A DNA stretch of 64,000 nucleotides from Erwinia sp. E_sp_B01_1. GTDB lineage: Bacteria; Pseudomonadota; Gammaproteobacteria; Enterobacterales; Enterobacteriaceae. The stretch covers positions 1,178,001-1,242,000 of the forward strand of contig NZ_CP142208.1 of NCBI RefSeq assembly GCF_036865545.1. The letters run 5' to 3'. Below the pieces are notes generated by a model. That model was not told the DNA's origin. It made no database searches and saw nothing but the letters and a program-made list of their open reading frames with translations. Shown here in pieces: positions 1 through 10,857 of this stretch. Numbering within the stretch: the stretch's first letter is position 1; every line of letters begins with the position of its first letter. Position numbers and translations under genes: made by a program.

Positions 1-1
1 T

Positions 2-259
2 ATCAACTATCAGTCGCCAATCTATGAATTCGCTCAGTCAGCGGATGACGTGAAATATCGCCTGCTGCAGCTCGGGATTTCCACAAAATCACTGGAAGGG
101 ATCAGCATCTTCGCTGACAGCTTCTCCACGCCCAGTGATGAAGTGATCCTCTCTTACCTGAAAGATAAAACCCCGCTGGCTCTTAACATTGTGCGTTTCC
201 TTTCAGGCGAAACCCTGGCCACGCCAATACTGGGTAAAACCACCAGCGCTGCCGCCTGA
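2..259 (+). CDS. C-terminal fragment of an unrecognised protein
   Basis: The reading frame is already open at the first base and runs to TGA at 257-259, so this is the last 85 codons of a gene that starts outside the window. A GTG at 50 is in frame but is probably internal. I do not recognise the family. The tail looks globular and ends in a short Ala-rich stretch. It lies 55 bp before the NUDIX gene on the same strand and may belong to that operon. In E. coli htpG precedes adk; this sequence does not look like HtpG, so the locus has been remodelled. Confidence 0.6.
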   Translation: MNYQSPIYEFAQSADDVKYRLLQLGISTKSLEGISIFADSFSTPSDEVILSYLKDKTPLALNIVRFLSGETLATPILGKTTSAAA

Positions 260-314
260 GGCGGTACCGTCATGCGACGTAACCCCCGGGTTACGTCCTT
301 TTATGGAGCCTGAA

Positions 315-713
315 ATGAAAATCATCGTTAAATGTGCGGCCATTATCATTTTTCAGCGTTCTCTGCTGCTGACGCGTAAGCGCGGCACCGCAACTTTTAT
401 TTCACCGGGCGGAAAACCGCTGGCGGGGGAAGATCATCTGACCTGCCTGAAGCGTGAACTTCAGGAAGAGCTGGGTGTGCAAATTAAAACTTTCCGGCCT
501 TTTGGCCTGTTTCATGGCCTGGCAGAGTTTGAGGCACTGGCAATCGAGAATCACGTATATCACGTTGAGATTGCAGGGCAACCCCGAGCAGGTTCAGAAA
601 TCGAAGAAATTGCCTGGGTCAATTACCGCAGGCCACCTTGTGAAATCGCGGTGGGATCGATCTTCCGCGATAACGTTATGCCACTGCTTTATCAGCAAGA
701 GTTGATCAACTAA
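315..713 (+). CDS. NUDIX hydrolase
   Basis: This 132-residue protein has a complete Nudix box at about residues 40-62: G, five residues, E, seven residues, RE, two residues, EELG. The RE..EE carboxylates bind the metal for hydrolysis of a nucleoside diphosphate linked to X; the substrate cannot be read from sequence. I chose the ATG at 315 because GGAG lies six bases upstream; an in-frame ATG at 303 has no such site. The stop overlaps the start of the next gene by one base (TAATG), which indicates translational coupling with the PLP-like and EamA genes. Confidence 0.85.
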   Translation: MKIIVKCAAIIIFQRSLLLTRKRGTATFISPGGKPLAGEDHLTCLKRELQEELGVQIKTFRPFGLFHGLAEFEALAIENHVYHVEIAGQPRAGSEIEEIAWVNYRRPPCEIAVGSIFRDNVMPLLYQQELIN

Positions 714-1588
714 TGGATGCATCTTCATTATCACCCCAGTTACAGAAAATTCATGGCGATCAATTTTATAAGCGAGCGCGTATGCAGAGAGATGAATTAA
801 GGGAAGAGCTGTCCCGCCTCTATAAGCTGCAGGATTACGATATTTTCTTTGTCCAGTCAGTGCGGGTGGGGTTGGTTATTCTTTCGCATCTGTTCCATAA
901 GCAGGAAACTACCCTGTGCCTGGCTAAACACGCCCATTACCAGCCGGTCAGCGAACTGTTTCATCATCCTGCTTCGCAGTTTACGGGGCCGGGCAATGTG
1001 CCGATCATCACCCACGTTAACCCTTACACCGGCACGGTTAACAGCCTGAAAGATTGCAAAGGAAAAGGGGTAGTGGATGCCTCGCACAGCTTTGCAACCA
1101 ACCTTCACGGCAGCCTGATCGGGGACAGTTCAATCTTCGTGGCGCCGATGCACAAACACGCTTCACTGACCGTTGGACTGGCGATCATTGCACTGCGTCC
1201 GGAGGACTTCAGTACCCTGATGCGCAGCGAACTTCGCCTGTTTGAAGAGTCTACGGCCTCTTCAAAACCGCTTGAGGAAGCCCTGAGCAATATCCGCAGC
1301 GAAAGTTGGCAGCCTTATAACGTGGCGCAGGTCATGCGGGTGGAGATGAAAGATATCGGTGGCATGGATTTCACCTCCATCAGCGAACCGACCCTGCCGT
1401 TCAGTTGCTTCACCGTGCCGCCGTTGAGCGAAGCGCTGCAGCAGAAGGTGAAAGCGGCCGGAGCCAGTTACTTCCCGCATTCAAACACCCTGCGTTTTTC
1501 CTGCTGGGCCAGAGGCGACGGGAAAAAGCCGGTTGATACCACCACCCTGGTTGAACAAAATCTTATGCAATTATGGGAGCGACAATGA
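713..1588 (+). CDS. PLP-dependent (aminotransferase class V-like) protein, putative
   Basis: This 291-residue protein is not one I can name firmly. Around residues 122-150 it carries an Asp-Ala-Ser-His segment, then a short strand and a His-Lys-His motif. That order resembles fold-type I PLP enzymes, in which the Asp binds the pyridine nitrogen and the Lys forms the Schiff base. It is shorter than ordinary class V aminotransferases (about 350-400 residues), so it may be a minimal or diverged member. It starts inside the NUDIX stop and ends inside the EamA start, so the three genes form one coupled operon. Function is inferred only from the fold signature. Confidence 0.5.
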   Translation: MDASSLSPQLQKIHGDQFYKRARMQRDELREELSRLYKLQDYDIFFVQSVRVGLVILSHLFHKQETTLCLAKHAHYQPVSELFHHPASQFTGPGNVPIITHVNPYTGTVNSLKDCKGKGVVDASHSFATNLHGSLIGDSSIFVAPMHKHASLTVGLAIIALRPEDFSTLMRSELRLFEESTASSKPLEEALSNIRSESWQPYNVAQVMRVEMKDIGGMDFTSISEPTLPFSCFTVPPLSEALQQKVKAAGASYFPHSNTLRFSCWARGDGKKPVDTTTLVEQNLMQLWERQ

Positions 1589-2478
1589 AACAGAATCCCG
1601 GCAATCTGATTGGCATTCTGGGGGGGATAATCCTCAGCACGGATTCCGTCTTCATCCGGCTGATGAACATTCCGGATTCATGGACGATCGTCGCGCTGCG
1701 TGGCTGTTTTATGTGGGCGATCTGCATGCTGGTCTGGGCGATGTGGGGCAAAAGCCGCAGCACCATTGGTCAGCCCTGGCTGACCCGTGACAATGTGCTG
1801 TCGACGCTGTTTTTCTGCATCTCTTCAGCCTGTTTCGTCAACGCGCTGAACCGCGGAAATGTCGCTACGGTGCTGGTGATTATCTCCTCAACGCCGTTTA
1901 TCTCCGCACTGCTTTCACGCCTGTTTTTCAGCATCAAAAGCGATCGTAGCGTGATGATCGCCGCATTAGCCGGCATTGTTGGCGTGATTATCGTGATGTC
2001 CGGCCGCACTGAGGGCAGTCATGCTGTCGCTAATGCCTATGCGCTGGGCACCGCGGTTTCTATGGCGCTGGCCTTTATTTTCACCTCGCGGGTCAAAGGG
2101 GGCACGCTGGGATTACCCTCGCTCGGCGGGTTACTTGCTTCCATTTTGATTGCTCTGTGGATGGGGCCGGAATTGGGTGCTAGTCTGAAAACATTGACCC
2201 TTGAGCAATATGGCTGGTCGCTGGCCGAAGGGGCGTTGATCATGCCGCTGGCTATGGGTTTGATCACCTTATCGACCCGATATGTCTCTGCTGCGAATGC
2301 CGGTCTGTTTCTGCTGCTGGAAACCGCACTTGCTCCGTTATGGATGGCGCTGTTCATGGATGAAATGCCTGCAATTCAGGCAGTTGTCGGTGGTGCGGTG
2401 ATCGTCACGGCGGTGATAGCCCAGACTCTCTACGCGCGGCGCCAGATTGCCCATGCCCGTTATGCCGATGCAGGATAA
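1585..2478 (+). CDS. EamA/DMT-family membrane transporter
   Basis: This 297-residue protein has about ten hydrophobic segments arranged as two EamA repeats, typical of drug/metabolite exporters in the inner membrane. The ATG at 1585 overlaps the upstream stop as ATGA and has GGGAG about six bases before it; the in-frame ATG at 1573 is less well placed. Gene order (hydrolase, PLP-like enzyme, exporter) suggests that a small molecule is made or modified and then exported. The substrate is unknown. Confidence 0.8.
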   Translation: MKQNPGNLIGILGGIILSTDSVFIRLMNIPDSWTIVALRGCFMWAICMLVWAMWGKSRSTIGQPWLTRDNVLSTLFFCISSACFVNALNRGNVATVLVIISSTPFISALLSRLFFSIKSDRSVMIAALAGIVGVIIVMSGRTEGSHAVANAYALGTAVSMALAFIFTSRVKGGTLGLPSLGGLLASILIALWMGPELGASLKTLTLEQYGWSLAEGALIMPLAMGLITLSTRYVSAANAGLFLLLETALAPLWMALFMDEMPAIQAVVGGAVIVTAVIAQTLYARRQIAHARYADAG

Positions 2479-2546
2479 CCGCGCAGTTCCTTGTGGATAA
2501 AGGGCCATGATGGTATGTTCTTGCCCTGGATAAATAGATCATTTAA

Positions 2547-3215
<669 letters not shown>

Positions 3216-3221
3216 CATTCT

Positions 3222-3244
3222 GGGGCCAGGCCATGTCTGGCCCC
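3222..3244 (+). terminator. Hairpin after adk
   Basis: An 8-bp perfect stem (GGGGCCAG with CTGGCCCC, 7-base loop) begins 7 bp after the adk stop. The downstream tract is only weakly T-rich, so termination may be partial. Confidence 0.55.
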
Positions 3245-3329
3245 TGTTACAGCAATTGGTTTTCCCCCCGCAATTTTCCGCTAGAATAAGTCTCGTTTTC
3301 ATCTCCTGATGCCCAGATAAGGAATAACA

Positions 3330-4289
3330 ATGCGGCAAGATAAACCCGGCGTCCTGTTGGTGAACTTAGGTACGCCTGACGCGCCCACCACGCCTGCTGT
3401 TAAACGCTACCTGAAACAATTTCTCAGCGATCCCCGCGTAGTGGATACGCCGCGCTGGCTGTGGTGGCCGATCCTCAATGGCGCAATCCTGCCAATCCGT
3501 TCTCCACGCGTGGCAAAGCTCTATGCTTCCGTGTGGATGGACGAAGGTTCCCCCCTGATGGTCTACAGCAAACGGCAGCGTGATGCGCTGGCAGCACGGC
3601 TGGATATGCCGGTGGAGCTGGGCATGAGCTATGGCAACCCCAGTTTAAAAAGCGCGCTGGACAGCCTGATGGCTCAGGGTGTAACCCGCCTGATAGTTCT
3701 GCCACTTTATCCGCAGTTCTCCTGTTCCACCGTGGCGGCGGTCTGGGATGGGATCACCAGCGTTTTCGCCGGCTACAGAAGCCTGCCTTCTGTAGATTTC
3801 ATCCGCGATTATGCGGAACACCCGGCCTATATTGCGGCGCTGAAAGACTCGGTAGAGCGCTCTTTTGCCAGACATGGTAAGCCGGATCTGCTGGTGATGT
3901 CGTTCCACGGCATTCCGCAACGTTTTGCCGATGAAGGCGATGACTATCCGCAGCGCTGCTATGATACCGGTGAAGCGCTGAAAGCCTCGCTGGGCCTCAC
4001 TGACCAGACAGCGATGCTGACTTTCCAGTCCCGCTTTGGCCGCGAACCCTGGCTGACGCCTTATACCGACGAAACCATGAAGTCGCTACCGGCTAAAGGC
4101 ATCAAACATGTGCAGATCATGAGCCCGGGATTCTCTGCTGACTGTCTTGAAACGCTGGAAGAGATCAGCGAGCAGAACTGTGAGTTCTTTATGCACGCTG
4201 GCGGCACTAAATTTGAGTATATTCCGGCGCTCAACGATGATGAACTGCACATCGACATGATGGTTGATCTGGTCAACGGGCGGAGATAG
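3330..4289 (+). CDS. hemH: Ferrochelatase
   Basis: Ferrochelatase inserts Fe2+ into protoporphyrin IX, the last step of haem synthesis. The 319-residue length matches the enterobacterial enzyme (320). The catalytic His lies in SFHGIPQRF near residue 194 and the conserved Glu in the segment CLETLEEI near 268. The N-terminal [13 protein letters not shown] motif is typical. AAGGA lies shortly before the ATG. The E. coli gene aes, between hemH and gsk, is absent here. Confidence 0.97.
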   Translation: MRQDKPGVLLVNLGTPDAPTTPAVKRYLKQFLSDPRVVDTPRWLWWPILNGAILPIRSPRVAKLYASVWMDEGSPLMVYSKRQRDALAARLDMPVELGMSYGNPSLKSALDSLMAQGVTRLIVLPLYPQFSCSTVAAVWDGITSVFAGYRSLPSVDFIRDYAEHPAYIAALKDSVERSFARHGKPDLLVMSFHGIPQRFADEGDDYPQRCYDTGEALKASLGLTDQTAMLTFQSRFGREPWLTPYTDETMKSLPAKGIKHVQIMSPGFSADCLETLEEISEQNCEFFMHAGGTKFEYIPALNDDELHIDMMVDLVNGRR

Positions 4290-4293
4290 TCAG

Positions 4294-5598
4294 ATGAAAT
4301 TTCCCGGTAAGCGTAAATCAAAACACTATTTCCCGGTCAGCGCCCGGGATCCGCTGCTGCAACAGGCGCAGCCCGAGCAGGAGAACACCGGAAGCTGGAT
4401 TGTCGGCATCGATCAGACGCTGGTGGATATTGAAGCCAAAGTAGACGATGACTTCATTGCCCGCTACGGCCTCAGCAGCGGACATTCCCTGGTCATAGCG
4501 GATGATGTGGCCGAGCAGCTTTATGCCGAGTTGGTCAGGGAGAATTTGATTACGCATCAGTTTGCCGGTGGCACTATCGGCAATACCCTGCACAACTATT
4601 CGGTGCTGGCGGATGACCGTTCAGTGCTGCTGGGCGTGATGTGCAGCAACGTGCAGATTGGCAGCTACGCCTACCGTTATCTCTGCAACACCTCCAGCCG
4701 GACAGATCTGAATTACCTGCAGGGTGTGGACGGGGCGATTGGCCGCTGCTTCACCCTGATTGGTGAGCATGGCGAACGAACCTTTGCCATCAGTCCGGGC
4801 AAGATGAACCAGCTTAAGAAAGAGAGCATCCCGGAAGAGGTCATTGCCGGTGCTTCCGCGCTGGTTTTAACGTCTTATCTGGTACGCTGCGCGCCCGGTG
4901 AACCTATGCCGGAAGCCACCATGCAGGCCATCAGCTTTGCTAAAAAGCATAATGTTCCGGTGGTGCTTACTCTGGGCACCAAATATGTGATTGGCGATAA
5001 CCCCTCTTTCTGGCGCGAATTCCTGCAGGAACATGTCTCTATTCTGGCAATGAATGAGGATGAAGCTGAAGCGCTGACCGGCTTAAGCGATCCGTTACAG
5101 GCCTCCAACATGGCGCTGGACTGGGTGGATCTGGTGCTGTGTACGGCTGGCCCGCATGGCCTGTTTATGGCCGGGTTTACGGAAGAGGCGGGTAAGCGGG
5201 TGACTCAGCACCCTCTGTTGCCAGGCGCGATCCCTGAATTTAACCAGTATGAATTCAGCCGCGCCATGCGGCATCAGGATTGCCAGCAACCCTTGCGTAT
5301 TTTCTCGCATATTGCGCCTTATATGGGCGGACCGGAGAAAATCATGAACACCAACGGGGCAGGGGATGGTGCGCTGGCGGCGATGCTGCACGATATCACG
5401 GCTAACAACTATCACCGTCTTAATGTGCCTAACTCCAGCAAGCATGGTCGCAGCTATCTGACTTACTCTTCGCTGGCGCAGGTCTGCAAATATGCCAACC
5501 GGGTAAGTTATCAGGTACTGAATCAGCATTCGCCTCGCTTAACGCGCGGCCTGCCGGAGCGGGAAGACAGCCTGGAAGAGTCATACTGGGAACGTTAG
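4294..5598 (+). CDS. gsk: Inosine-guanosine kinase
   Basis: A PfkB-family kinase of purine salvage that phosphorylates inosine and guanosine with ATP. The start at 4294 gives 434 residues, exactly the E. coli length, with GGAG eight bases upstream. The PfkB C-terminal signature NTNGAGDGALAA holds the catalytic Asp near residue 355. It starts 5 bp after hemH, so the two are probably cotranscribed. Confidence 0.96.
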   Translation: MKFPGKRKSKHYFPVSARDPLLQQAQPEQENTGSWIVGIDQTLVDIEAKVDDDFIARYGLSSGHSLVIADDVAEQLYAELVRENLITHQFAGGTIGNTLHNYSVLADDRSVLLGVMCSNVQIGSYAYRYLCNTSSRTDLNYLQGVDGAIGRCFTLIGEHGERTFAISPGKMNQLKKESIPEEVIAGASALVLTSYLVRCAPGEPMPEATMQAISFAKKHNVPVVLTLGTKYVIGDNPSFWREFLQEHVSILAMNEDEAEALTGLSDPLQASNMALDWVDLVLCTAGPHGLFMAGFTEEAGKRVTQHPLLPGAIPEFNQYEFSRAMRHQDCQQPLRIFSHIAPYMGGPEKIMNTNGAGDGALAAMLHDITANNYHRLNVPNSSKHGRSYLTYSSLAQVCKYANRVSYQVLNQHSPRLTRGLPEREDSLEESYWER

Positions 5599-5626
5599 AA
5601 AAGCTCTGGCGGGAAGGGTAAATGCT

Positions 5627-5655
5627 GGCGGTGCCCCCTGACTCAGGGCACCGCC
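5627..5655. terminator. Hairpin between convergent gsk and ybaL
   Basis: A perfect 10-bp GC-rich stem (GGCGGTGCCC with GGGCACCGCC, 9-base loop) fills the gap between the convergent gsk and ybaL genes. T-tracts are short on both sides. It probably works as a bidirectional transcript end. Confidence 0.6.
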
Positions 5656-5660
5656 GGGTT

Positions 5661-7343
5661 TCAGATTGGGCACTGTCCTGATGGCTCACTGAGGTTAGTG
5701 TGCATCAGCGTCAGCATACTGTTCGCGATTTCTCTCTCCCCCATTACCACCTGATCCGCACCGCGTTCGGTAATATAATCCACTTCATCGTCATAATGCG
5801 CCCGCGCAATAATTTCGATATTGGGCCTTTTGATCCGCGCAGCAGTGACAATTTCCCCGGCTTCATAGCCGTTAGGGATAGTCAGCAGCAGCCAGCGGGC
5901 ACAGTCGAGACGGGCTAAATCCATGGTGTCAGCACGGGCCGCGTTGCCCAGCACCGCGCTGATCCCCTGTTCGCGCAGCGCTTCCACTCTGGGCCGGCTG
6001 TTCTCGACCACCACAATCGGAATGCCTTCTTCAATCAGCTTCCTGCCCAGCAGGCTGCCTACCCGGCCAAAGCCAACCACAATGGCATGATTACAGAGAT
6101 CGACCGGGATCTGCGTCTCTTCCTCAGTGGCTTCTTCCAGAATCTGATTATCCAGGGGTTCTGACTTGTCGAGATAGCCCTGCAGCAACGCAAACAAAAT
6201 CGGGTTGAGCATAATCGACAGGATCGCCCCCGCCAGCACCAGATTGCGTCCTTCACCGGAGAGCAGGTTAAGTGAGATGCCCAGTCCGGCGAGGATAAAG
6301 GCGAATTCACCAATCTGCGCCAGGCTGACCGAAATGGTCAGGGCAGTGCGAAGCGAGTGGCCAAACAGCCTGACCAGCAGCAGCGCTGCCAGAGATTTGC
6401 CCAGCACAATAATGGCCAGCACGCCCAGCACTGCCAGCGGTTGCGAGATCAGAATCATCGGATCGAACAGCATCCCAACCGAGACAAAGAACAACACGGC
6501 GAAGGCATCCCGCAGTGGGAGGGTGTCGTGAGCGGCACGGTGGCTGAGTTCAGACTCGTTCAGGACCATCCCGGCAAAGAATGCGCCCAGCGCAAAGGAA
6601 ACATCAAAGAATTCGACCGCGCCAAAGGCAATCCCCAGCGCCAGCGCCAGAACGGAGAGCGTAAAAAGCTCGCGAGAGCCGGTTGCCGCACTGCGGGCAA
6701 GGATCCACGGCACCGCGCGGCGACCCACGACCATCATCAGCACCATAAAGGCCACCACCTTGCCGATGGTAATCAGCAGATCCAGCAGCACCATACTGAT
6801 GCTGGCGTTGCCTTCTTCGAACATACCGGCAATGGCGGGCAGCAGCACCAGCGCCAGTACCATCACCAGATCTTCCACAATCAGCCAGCCGATGGCGATC
6901 TGCCCGCGCTGACTGTCAATTAACTGTCGCTCTTCCAACGCACGCAGCAGCACCACCGTACTGGCCGTTGAAAGACAGAGACCAAACACCAGGCCGGTTA
7001 ACCACGGCCAGCCCATCGCCCAGGAGAGCGCCATACCCAACAGCGTTGCTACCGCTATCTGGGCAATGGCACCGGGGATAGCGATCGCCTTCACCGCCAT
7101 TAAATCTTTCAGGGAGAAATGCAGCCCCACGCCAAACATCAGCAGGATAACGCCGAGTTCGGCAAGCTCAGGGGCAAGGTTAGTATCAGCCACAAAGCCC
7201 GGCGTAAAAGGGCCGGCCAGCACACCGGCTAACAGATAGCCGACAAGAGGAGAAATTCGCAGGCGGTTAGCCAGCATACCAAAGAGGAAGGCGAGAACCA
7301 GGCCTCCTACAATGGTGGTGATAAGCGGTGTGGTATGGTGCAT
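5661..7343 (-). CDS. ybaL: CPA2-family cation/proton antiporter YbaL
   Basis: An inner-membrane protein of 560 residues (E. coli YbaL is 558) with an N-terminal Na+/H+ exchanger domain of about twelve hydrophobic segments (residues 5-385). A cytosolic RCK-N Rossmann domain follows, with the nucleotide-binding GFGRVGS near residue 424. Unlike KefB/KefC it lies alone, without a quinone-reductase partner gene. Ion specificity is not visible from sequence. Confidence 0.93.
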   Translation of the reverse strand: MHHTTPLITTIVGGLVLAFLFGMLANRLRISPLVGYLLAGVLAGPFTPGFVADTNLAPELAELGVILLMFGVGLHFSLKDLMAVKAIAIPGAIAQIAVATLLGMALSWAMGWPWLTGLVFGLCLSTASTVVLLRALEERQLIDSQRGQIAIGWLIVEDLVMVLALVLLPAIAGMFEEGNASISMVLLDLLITIGKVVAFMVLMMVVGRRAVPWILARSAATGSRELFTLSVLALALGIAFGAVEFFDVSFALGAFFAGMVLNESELSHRAAHDTLPLRDAFAVLFFVSVGMLFDPMILISQPLAVLGVLAIIVLGKSLAALLLVRLFGHSLRTALTISVSLAQIGEFAFILAGLGISLNLLSGEGRNLVLAGAILSIMLNPILFALLQGYLDKSEPLDNQILEEATEEETQIPVDLCNHAIVVGFGRVGSLLGRKLIEEGIPIVVVENSRPRVEALREQGISAVLGNAARADTMDLARLDCARWLLLTIPNGYEAGEIVTAARIKRPNIEIIARAHYDDEVDYITERGADQVVMGEREIANSMLTLMHTNLSEPSGQCPI

Positions 7344-7561
7344 GCCTCTCTCCTTATGTATACAAATGTGTCCGGTTGTAAGTTTTAAGTGTATGGCATA
7401 TTTAATAAGTGCGCTTGATATATCTGGTTATAACAGCATTAAAAAGCAGGGAGTGAGGGAAAGTGATGTGTAAGCGTGATTTCCCGCAGTTATCAGGCCC
7501 CAGGCTTGATTCGTTGCAGGAAAGAAGCGGCGCAGATCGCAGAAATCCACGCCGTTAACGG

Positions 7562-8788
7562 TTATTTCGCCCGGTTGTCAGGCAGGAATATGGTCAGAAT
7601 GCCCAGAAGTGGCAGGTAAGCACAGATTTGATAAACAGTATTTATGCTGCTGTGATCGGCAACCACGCCTAAAACGGCGGCCCCAAGCCCTCCCATCCCA
7701 AAGGCAAAGCCAAAGAACAGGCCCGATACCATCCCGATACGGCCCGGCATCAGTTCCTGGGCATACACCAGAATGGCAGAGAAAGCCGAGGCCAGGACGA
7801 AGCCAATAATCACCGAAAGGACGCCGGTCCACCACAGCGAGGCGTGGGGAAGCAGCAGGGTAAAAGGTGCCACACCCAGAATCGACACCCAGATGACCCG
7901 TTTGCGGCCAACTTTATCGCCAACCGGCCCGCCAATCACCGTGCCTGCCGCCACGGCAAACAGGAAGGCAAAGAGATGGAACTGCGCATTCTGCACCGAG
8001 AGGCCAAATTTCTGCATCAGATAGAAGGTGTAGTAACTGCTGAGGCTGGTGAGGTAAAAATATTTTGAGAAAATCAGCACCAGCAAAATGGAGATGGCAA
8101 ACGCCACTTTACGGCGGGGAAGTAGGGTCACCTCTTTTGGCGCGGCGCTGTTTTTCGCCACCCGATGCTGGTTCTGATACCAGCGGCTGATTTGCAAAAG
8201 CACCACAATGGCCAGCAGTGCGGCCAGCGTAAACCAGGCGACATTGCCCCGTCCATAAGGCGCAATAATCAGCGCGGCCAGCAACGGCCCAAGCGAGCTG
8301 CCAAAATTGCCGCCCACCTGGAACAGCGACTGGGCCAGACCATGACGCCCGCCGGAGGCCATTCGCGCCACGCGGGAAGATTCCGGATGGAACACCGAAG
8401 AGCCGGTGCCCACTAAGGCTGCCGCCACCAGAATAGTGGGGAAGTTGGTGGCAACGGCCAGCAGGATCAGCCCGCCAAGCGTAAAGCCCATGCCGATCGG
8501 CAGTGACCAGGGCTGCGGATGTTTATCGGTATAGTAGCCAATCACCGGCTGAAGCAGGGAAGCGGTCACCTGAAACGTCAGGGTAATCAGGCCTACCTGC
8601 ACAAAACTCAGGGTGAACTCGCTCTGCAACAGGGGATAGATGGCCAGAATCAGCGACTGGATCATATCGTTTAACAGATGAGCCACGCTGATGGCGCCAA
8701 GAATACCAAATGCCGTCCGCCTGGCGGGAACAGAGGGGGAAGAGAGAGTACGTTCGCTTGCCATTATAAAACCTGTATGTTCAGACAT
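7562..8788 (-). CDS. fsr: Fosmidomycin resistance MFS exporter
   Basis: A major facilitator superfamily exporter of about 400 residues and twelve membrane segments, closely resembling E. coli Fsr (for example the segments HLLNDMIQSLILAIYPLLQ and SSVFHPESSRVARMASGG). In E. coli it gives fosmidomycin resistance. The start is uncertain: ATG at 8788 or an in-frame ATG at 8764 preceded by AGG. It is divergent from ushA, as in E. coli. Confidence 0.95.
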   Translation of the reverse strand: MSEHTGFIMASERTLSSPSVPARRTAFGILGAISVAHLLNDMIQSLILAIYPLLQSEFTLSFVQVGLITLTFQVTASLLQPVIGYYTDKHPQPWSLPIGMGFTLGGLILLAVATNFPTILVAAALVGTGSSVFHPESSRVARMASGGRHGLAQSLFQVGGNFGSSLGPLLAALIIAPYGRGNVAWFTLAALLAIVVLLQISRWYQNQHRVAKNSAAPKEVTLLPRRKVAFAISILLVLIFSKYFYLTSLSSYYTFYLMQKFGLSVQNAQFHLFAFLFAVAAGTVIGGPVGDKVGRKRVIWVSILGVAPFTLLLPHASLWWTGVLSVIIGFVLASAFSAILVYAQELMPGRIGMVSGLFFGFAFGMGGLGAAVLGVVADHSSINTVYQICAYLPLLGILTIFLPDNRAK

Positions 8789-8983
8789 GATTAAAAAGCA
8801 GAGAGTCGTTTTTGCGAGTTCTGGCTGGTAATAAAGGGTCGTGATAAGCGATCATGATTACCGCCCCTGATTATCCTGCGGCATAATCGACAAATAGTCA
8901 CAAAAAAATGACATAACCACTGATAGTTATGACAATGACTTTACGCTAAGCGGCGGTACCGGTTTATAACAAGGAGATTCGTT

Positions 8984-10732
8984 GTGCTTTTATTTAAGAA
9001 AAAGTTGTTGCCCGTTCTGGCCCTGGTATTACTGACTGCGCCGTTATTAGCGCAGGCCTATGAAAAAGACCGGGTATATAAATTCACTGTACTGCACACT
9101 AACGACCATCACGGCCACTTCTGGCCCAACGAGCATGACGAATACGGCCTGGCTGCGCAGAAAACGATGATGGACCAAATCCGCTTTGACGTGCAGGCGC
9201 ATGGTGGCCAGGTGCTGATCCTTTCCGGGGGCGACATTAATACCGGCGTGCCCGAATCCGATCTGCAGGACGCCGAACCCGACTTCAGGGGCATGAATCT
9301 GGTGGGTTATGATGCAATGGCTATCGGAAATCATGAGTTTGATAACCCGCTTTCCGTCCTGCGTCAGCAGCAAAAGTGGGCCAAATTCCCGCTGCTCTCC
9401 GCCAATATTTATCAGAAAAGCACCGGCAAGCGCCTGTTCCAACCTTATGCGCTGTTTAACCGTGTCGGGCTCAAAATTGCGGTGATTGGCCTGACAACGG
9501 ACGACACGGCAAAAATTGGCAATCCGGAATATTTCACCGACATGGAATTCCGCAAACCCGCTACCGAAGCTAAAGCGGTGGTGGAAGAGCTGCGTAAAAA
9601 TGAAAAACCGGATGTGATCATTGCCGCCACGCATATGGGGCACTATGACAACGGCAATCATGGCTCCAACGCGCCTGGCGATGTGGAGATGGCACGGGAG
9701 CTGCCCGCAGGCTATCTGGATATGATTGTTGGCGGCCATTCGCAGGATCCGGTTTGCATGGCAAAAGAGAACGTCAAACAGGCGGACTATGTGCCCGGCA
9801 CGCCGTGCCAGCCCGACAGGCAAAATGGTACCTGGATTGTGCAGGCGCATGAGTGGGGCAAATACATTGGCCGCGCTGATTTCTCTTTCCTGAACGGCAA
9901 ACTCACCCTGGAACATTACGAACTGGTGCCGATCAACCTGCGCAAGAAAATCAAAAATGCTGACGGCAGCACCAGCTGGGTGAACTACACCCAGGAGATC
10001 GCCAAAAATCCGGCGATGATGAAGTTACTGACGCCTTTCCAGAAAAAAGGAGAAGCGCAGCTGGGAGTGAAAATCGGCAGCGTGAAGGGCGATCTTGAAG
10101 GCGACCGCAGTAAAGTTCGCTTTGTGCAGACTAACCTCTCCCGGGTAATCCTCGCCTCGCAGATGGAACGCACCAAAGCGGATTTTGCAGTGATGAGCGG
10201 CGGCGGCGTGAGGGATTCGATTGAGTCGGGCACCATTACTTATAAAGACGTGCTTAAGGTTCAGCCGTTTGGCAACACGCTGACCTATGTGGAGATGAAA
10301 GGCAGCGAGGTTGAAAAATACCTGGCGGTGGTAGCCAATAAGCAGGTGGATTCAGGAGCCTATGCGCAATTTGCCAATGTCAGCCTGATCGCAGACGGCA
10401 CCGGTGTCAGTGAGGTCAAAATAAAGGGCGAACCTCTGCAGGCGGATAAAATCTACCGTATGGCCACGCTTAGCTTCAACGCCACAGGCGGCGATGGTTA
10501 TCCGCCGGTCAATCAACTGCCCAGCTACGTGAATACCGGTTTTGTCGATGCGGAGGTGTTGAAGCAGTATATCCAGAGTCATTCACCGCTGGATGCCGCG
10601 GCGTTCGCTCCGAAAGGGGAAGTGGTTTATCAGAAAAAAACGCCTGAAGAGGCAAAAGCTGTTCCCGCAGAGGGGAAACCCGCCAGACCAAAAATCTGGC
10701 GAATGCCTAAAATAGAGACGGCAATGCGCTGA
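8984..10732 (+). CDS. ushA: Periplasmic 5'-nucleotidase / UDP-sugar hydrolase
   Basis: UshA hydrolyses UDP-sugars and 5'-nucleotides in the periplasm. A signal peptide is obvious (basic MLLFKKK, hydrophobic core, cleavage after AQA near residue 25). The metallophosphatase motifs HTNDHHGHF, GGDINTG, GNHEFD and GGHSQ are present. I chose the GTG at 8984 because AAGGAGA lies seven bases upstream. At 582 residues it is about 30 longer than E. coli UshA (550). The extra Lys/Pro-rich tail ends inside a short DNA repeat at 10715-10781. Confidence 0.97.
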   Translation: MLLFKKKLLPVLALVLLTAPLLAQAYEKDRVYKFTVLHTNDHHGHFWPNEHDEYGLAAQKTMMDQIRFDVQAHGGQVLILSGGDINTGVPESDLQDAEPDFRGMNLVGYDAMAIGNHEFDNPLSVLRQQQKWAKFPLLSANIYQKSTGKRLFQPYALFNRVGLKIAVIGLTTDDTAKIGNPEYFTDMEFRKPATEAKAVVEELRKNEKPDVIIAATHMGHYDNGNHGSNAPGDVEMARELPAGYLDMIVGGHSQDPVCMAKENVKQADYVPGTPCQPDRQNGTWIVQAHEWGKYIGRADFSFLNGKLTLEHYELVPINLRKKIKNADGSTSWVNYTQEIAKNPAMMKLLTPFQKKGEAQLGVKIGSVKGDLEGDRSKVRFVQTNLSRVILASQMERTKADFAVMSGGGVRDSIESGTITYKDVLKVQPFGNTLTYVEMKGSEVEKYLAVVANKQVDSGAYAQFANVSLIADGTGVSEVKIKGEPLQADKIYRMATLSFNATGGDGYPPVNQLPSYVNTGFVDAEVLKQYIQSHSPLDAAAFAPKGEVVYQKKTPEEAKAVPAEGKPARPKIWRMPKIETAMR

Positions 10733-10781
10733 CTCTGGCGGATACCAACCGGAGAGGGCGATGCGCTGGCTCTGGCGGAGA
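10715..10781. repeat. Imperfect 30-bp direct repeat at the ushA 3' end
   Basis: Two copies of a roughly 30-bp unit (10715-10744 and 10752-10781) share the core ATGCGCTG.CTCTGGCGGA with about four mismatches. The ushA stop codon lies inside the first copy. The core does not match a REP consensus I know. It may be a local duplication. Confidence 0.6.
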
Positions 10782-10807
10782 CTATCCTGAGCCCGCGAAG
10801 CGGCAAT

Positions 10808-10841
10808 AAAAAACGGCACGCCATTCAGGGTGCCGTTTTTT
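10808..10841. terminator. Bidirectional intrinsic terminator between ushA and the PACE gene
   Basis: A 12-bp stem AAAAAACGGCAC / GTGCCGTTTTTT with a 10-base loop, with A- and T-tracts on either side, serves both convergent genes. Confidence 0.9.
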
Positions 10842-10857
10842 TTACGCCTGAAGCCGG

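Noticed and set aside
9047..9916. A 289-codon minus-strand frame opposite ushA
   Set aside because: Fully antisense to the conserved UshA catalytic region; no ribosome site or family similarity.
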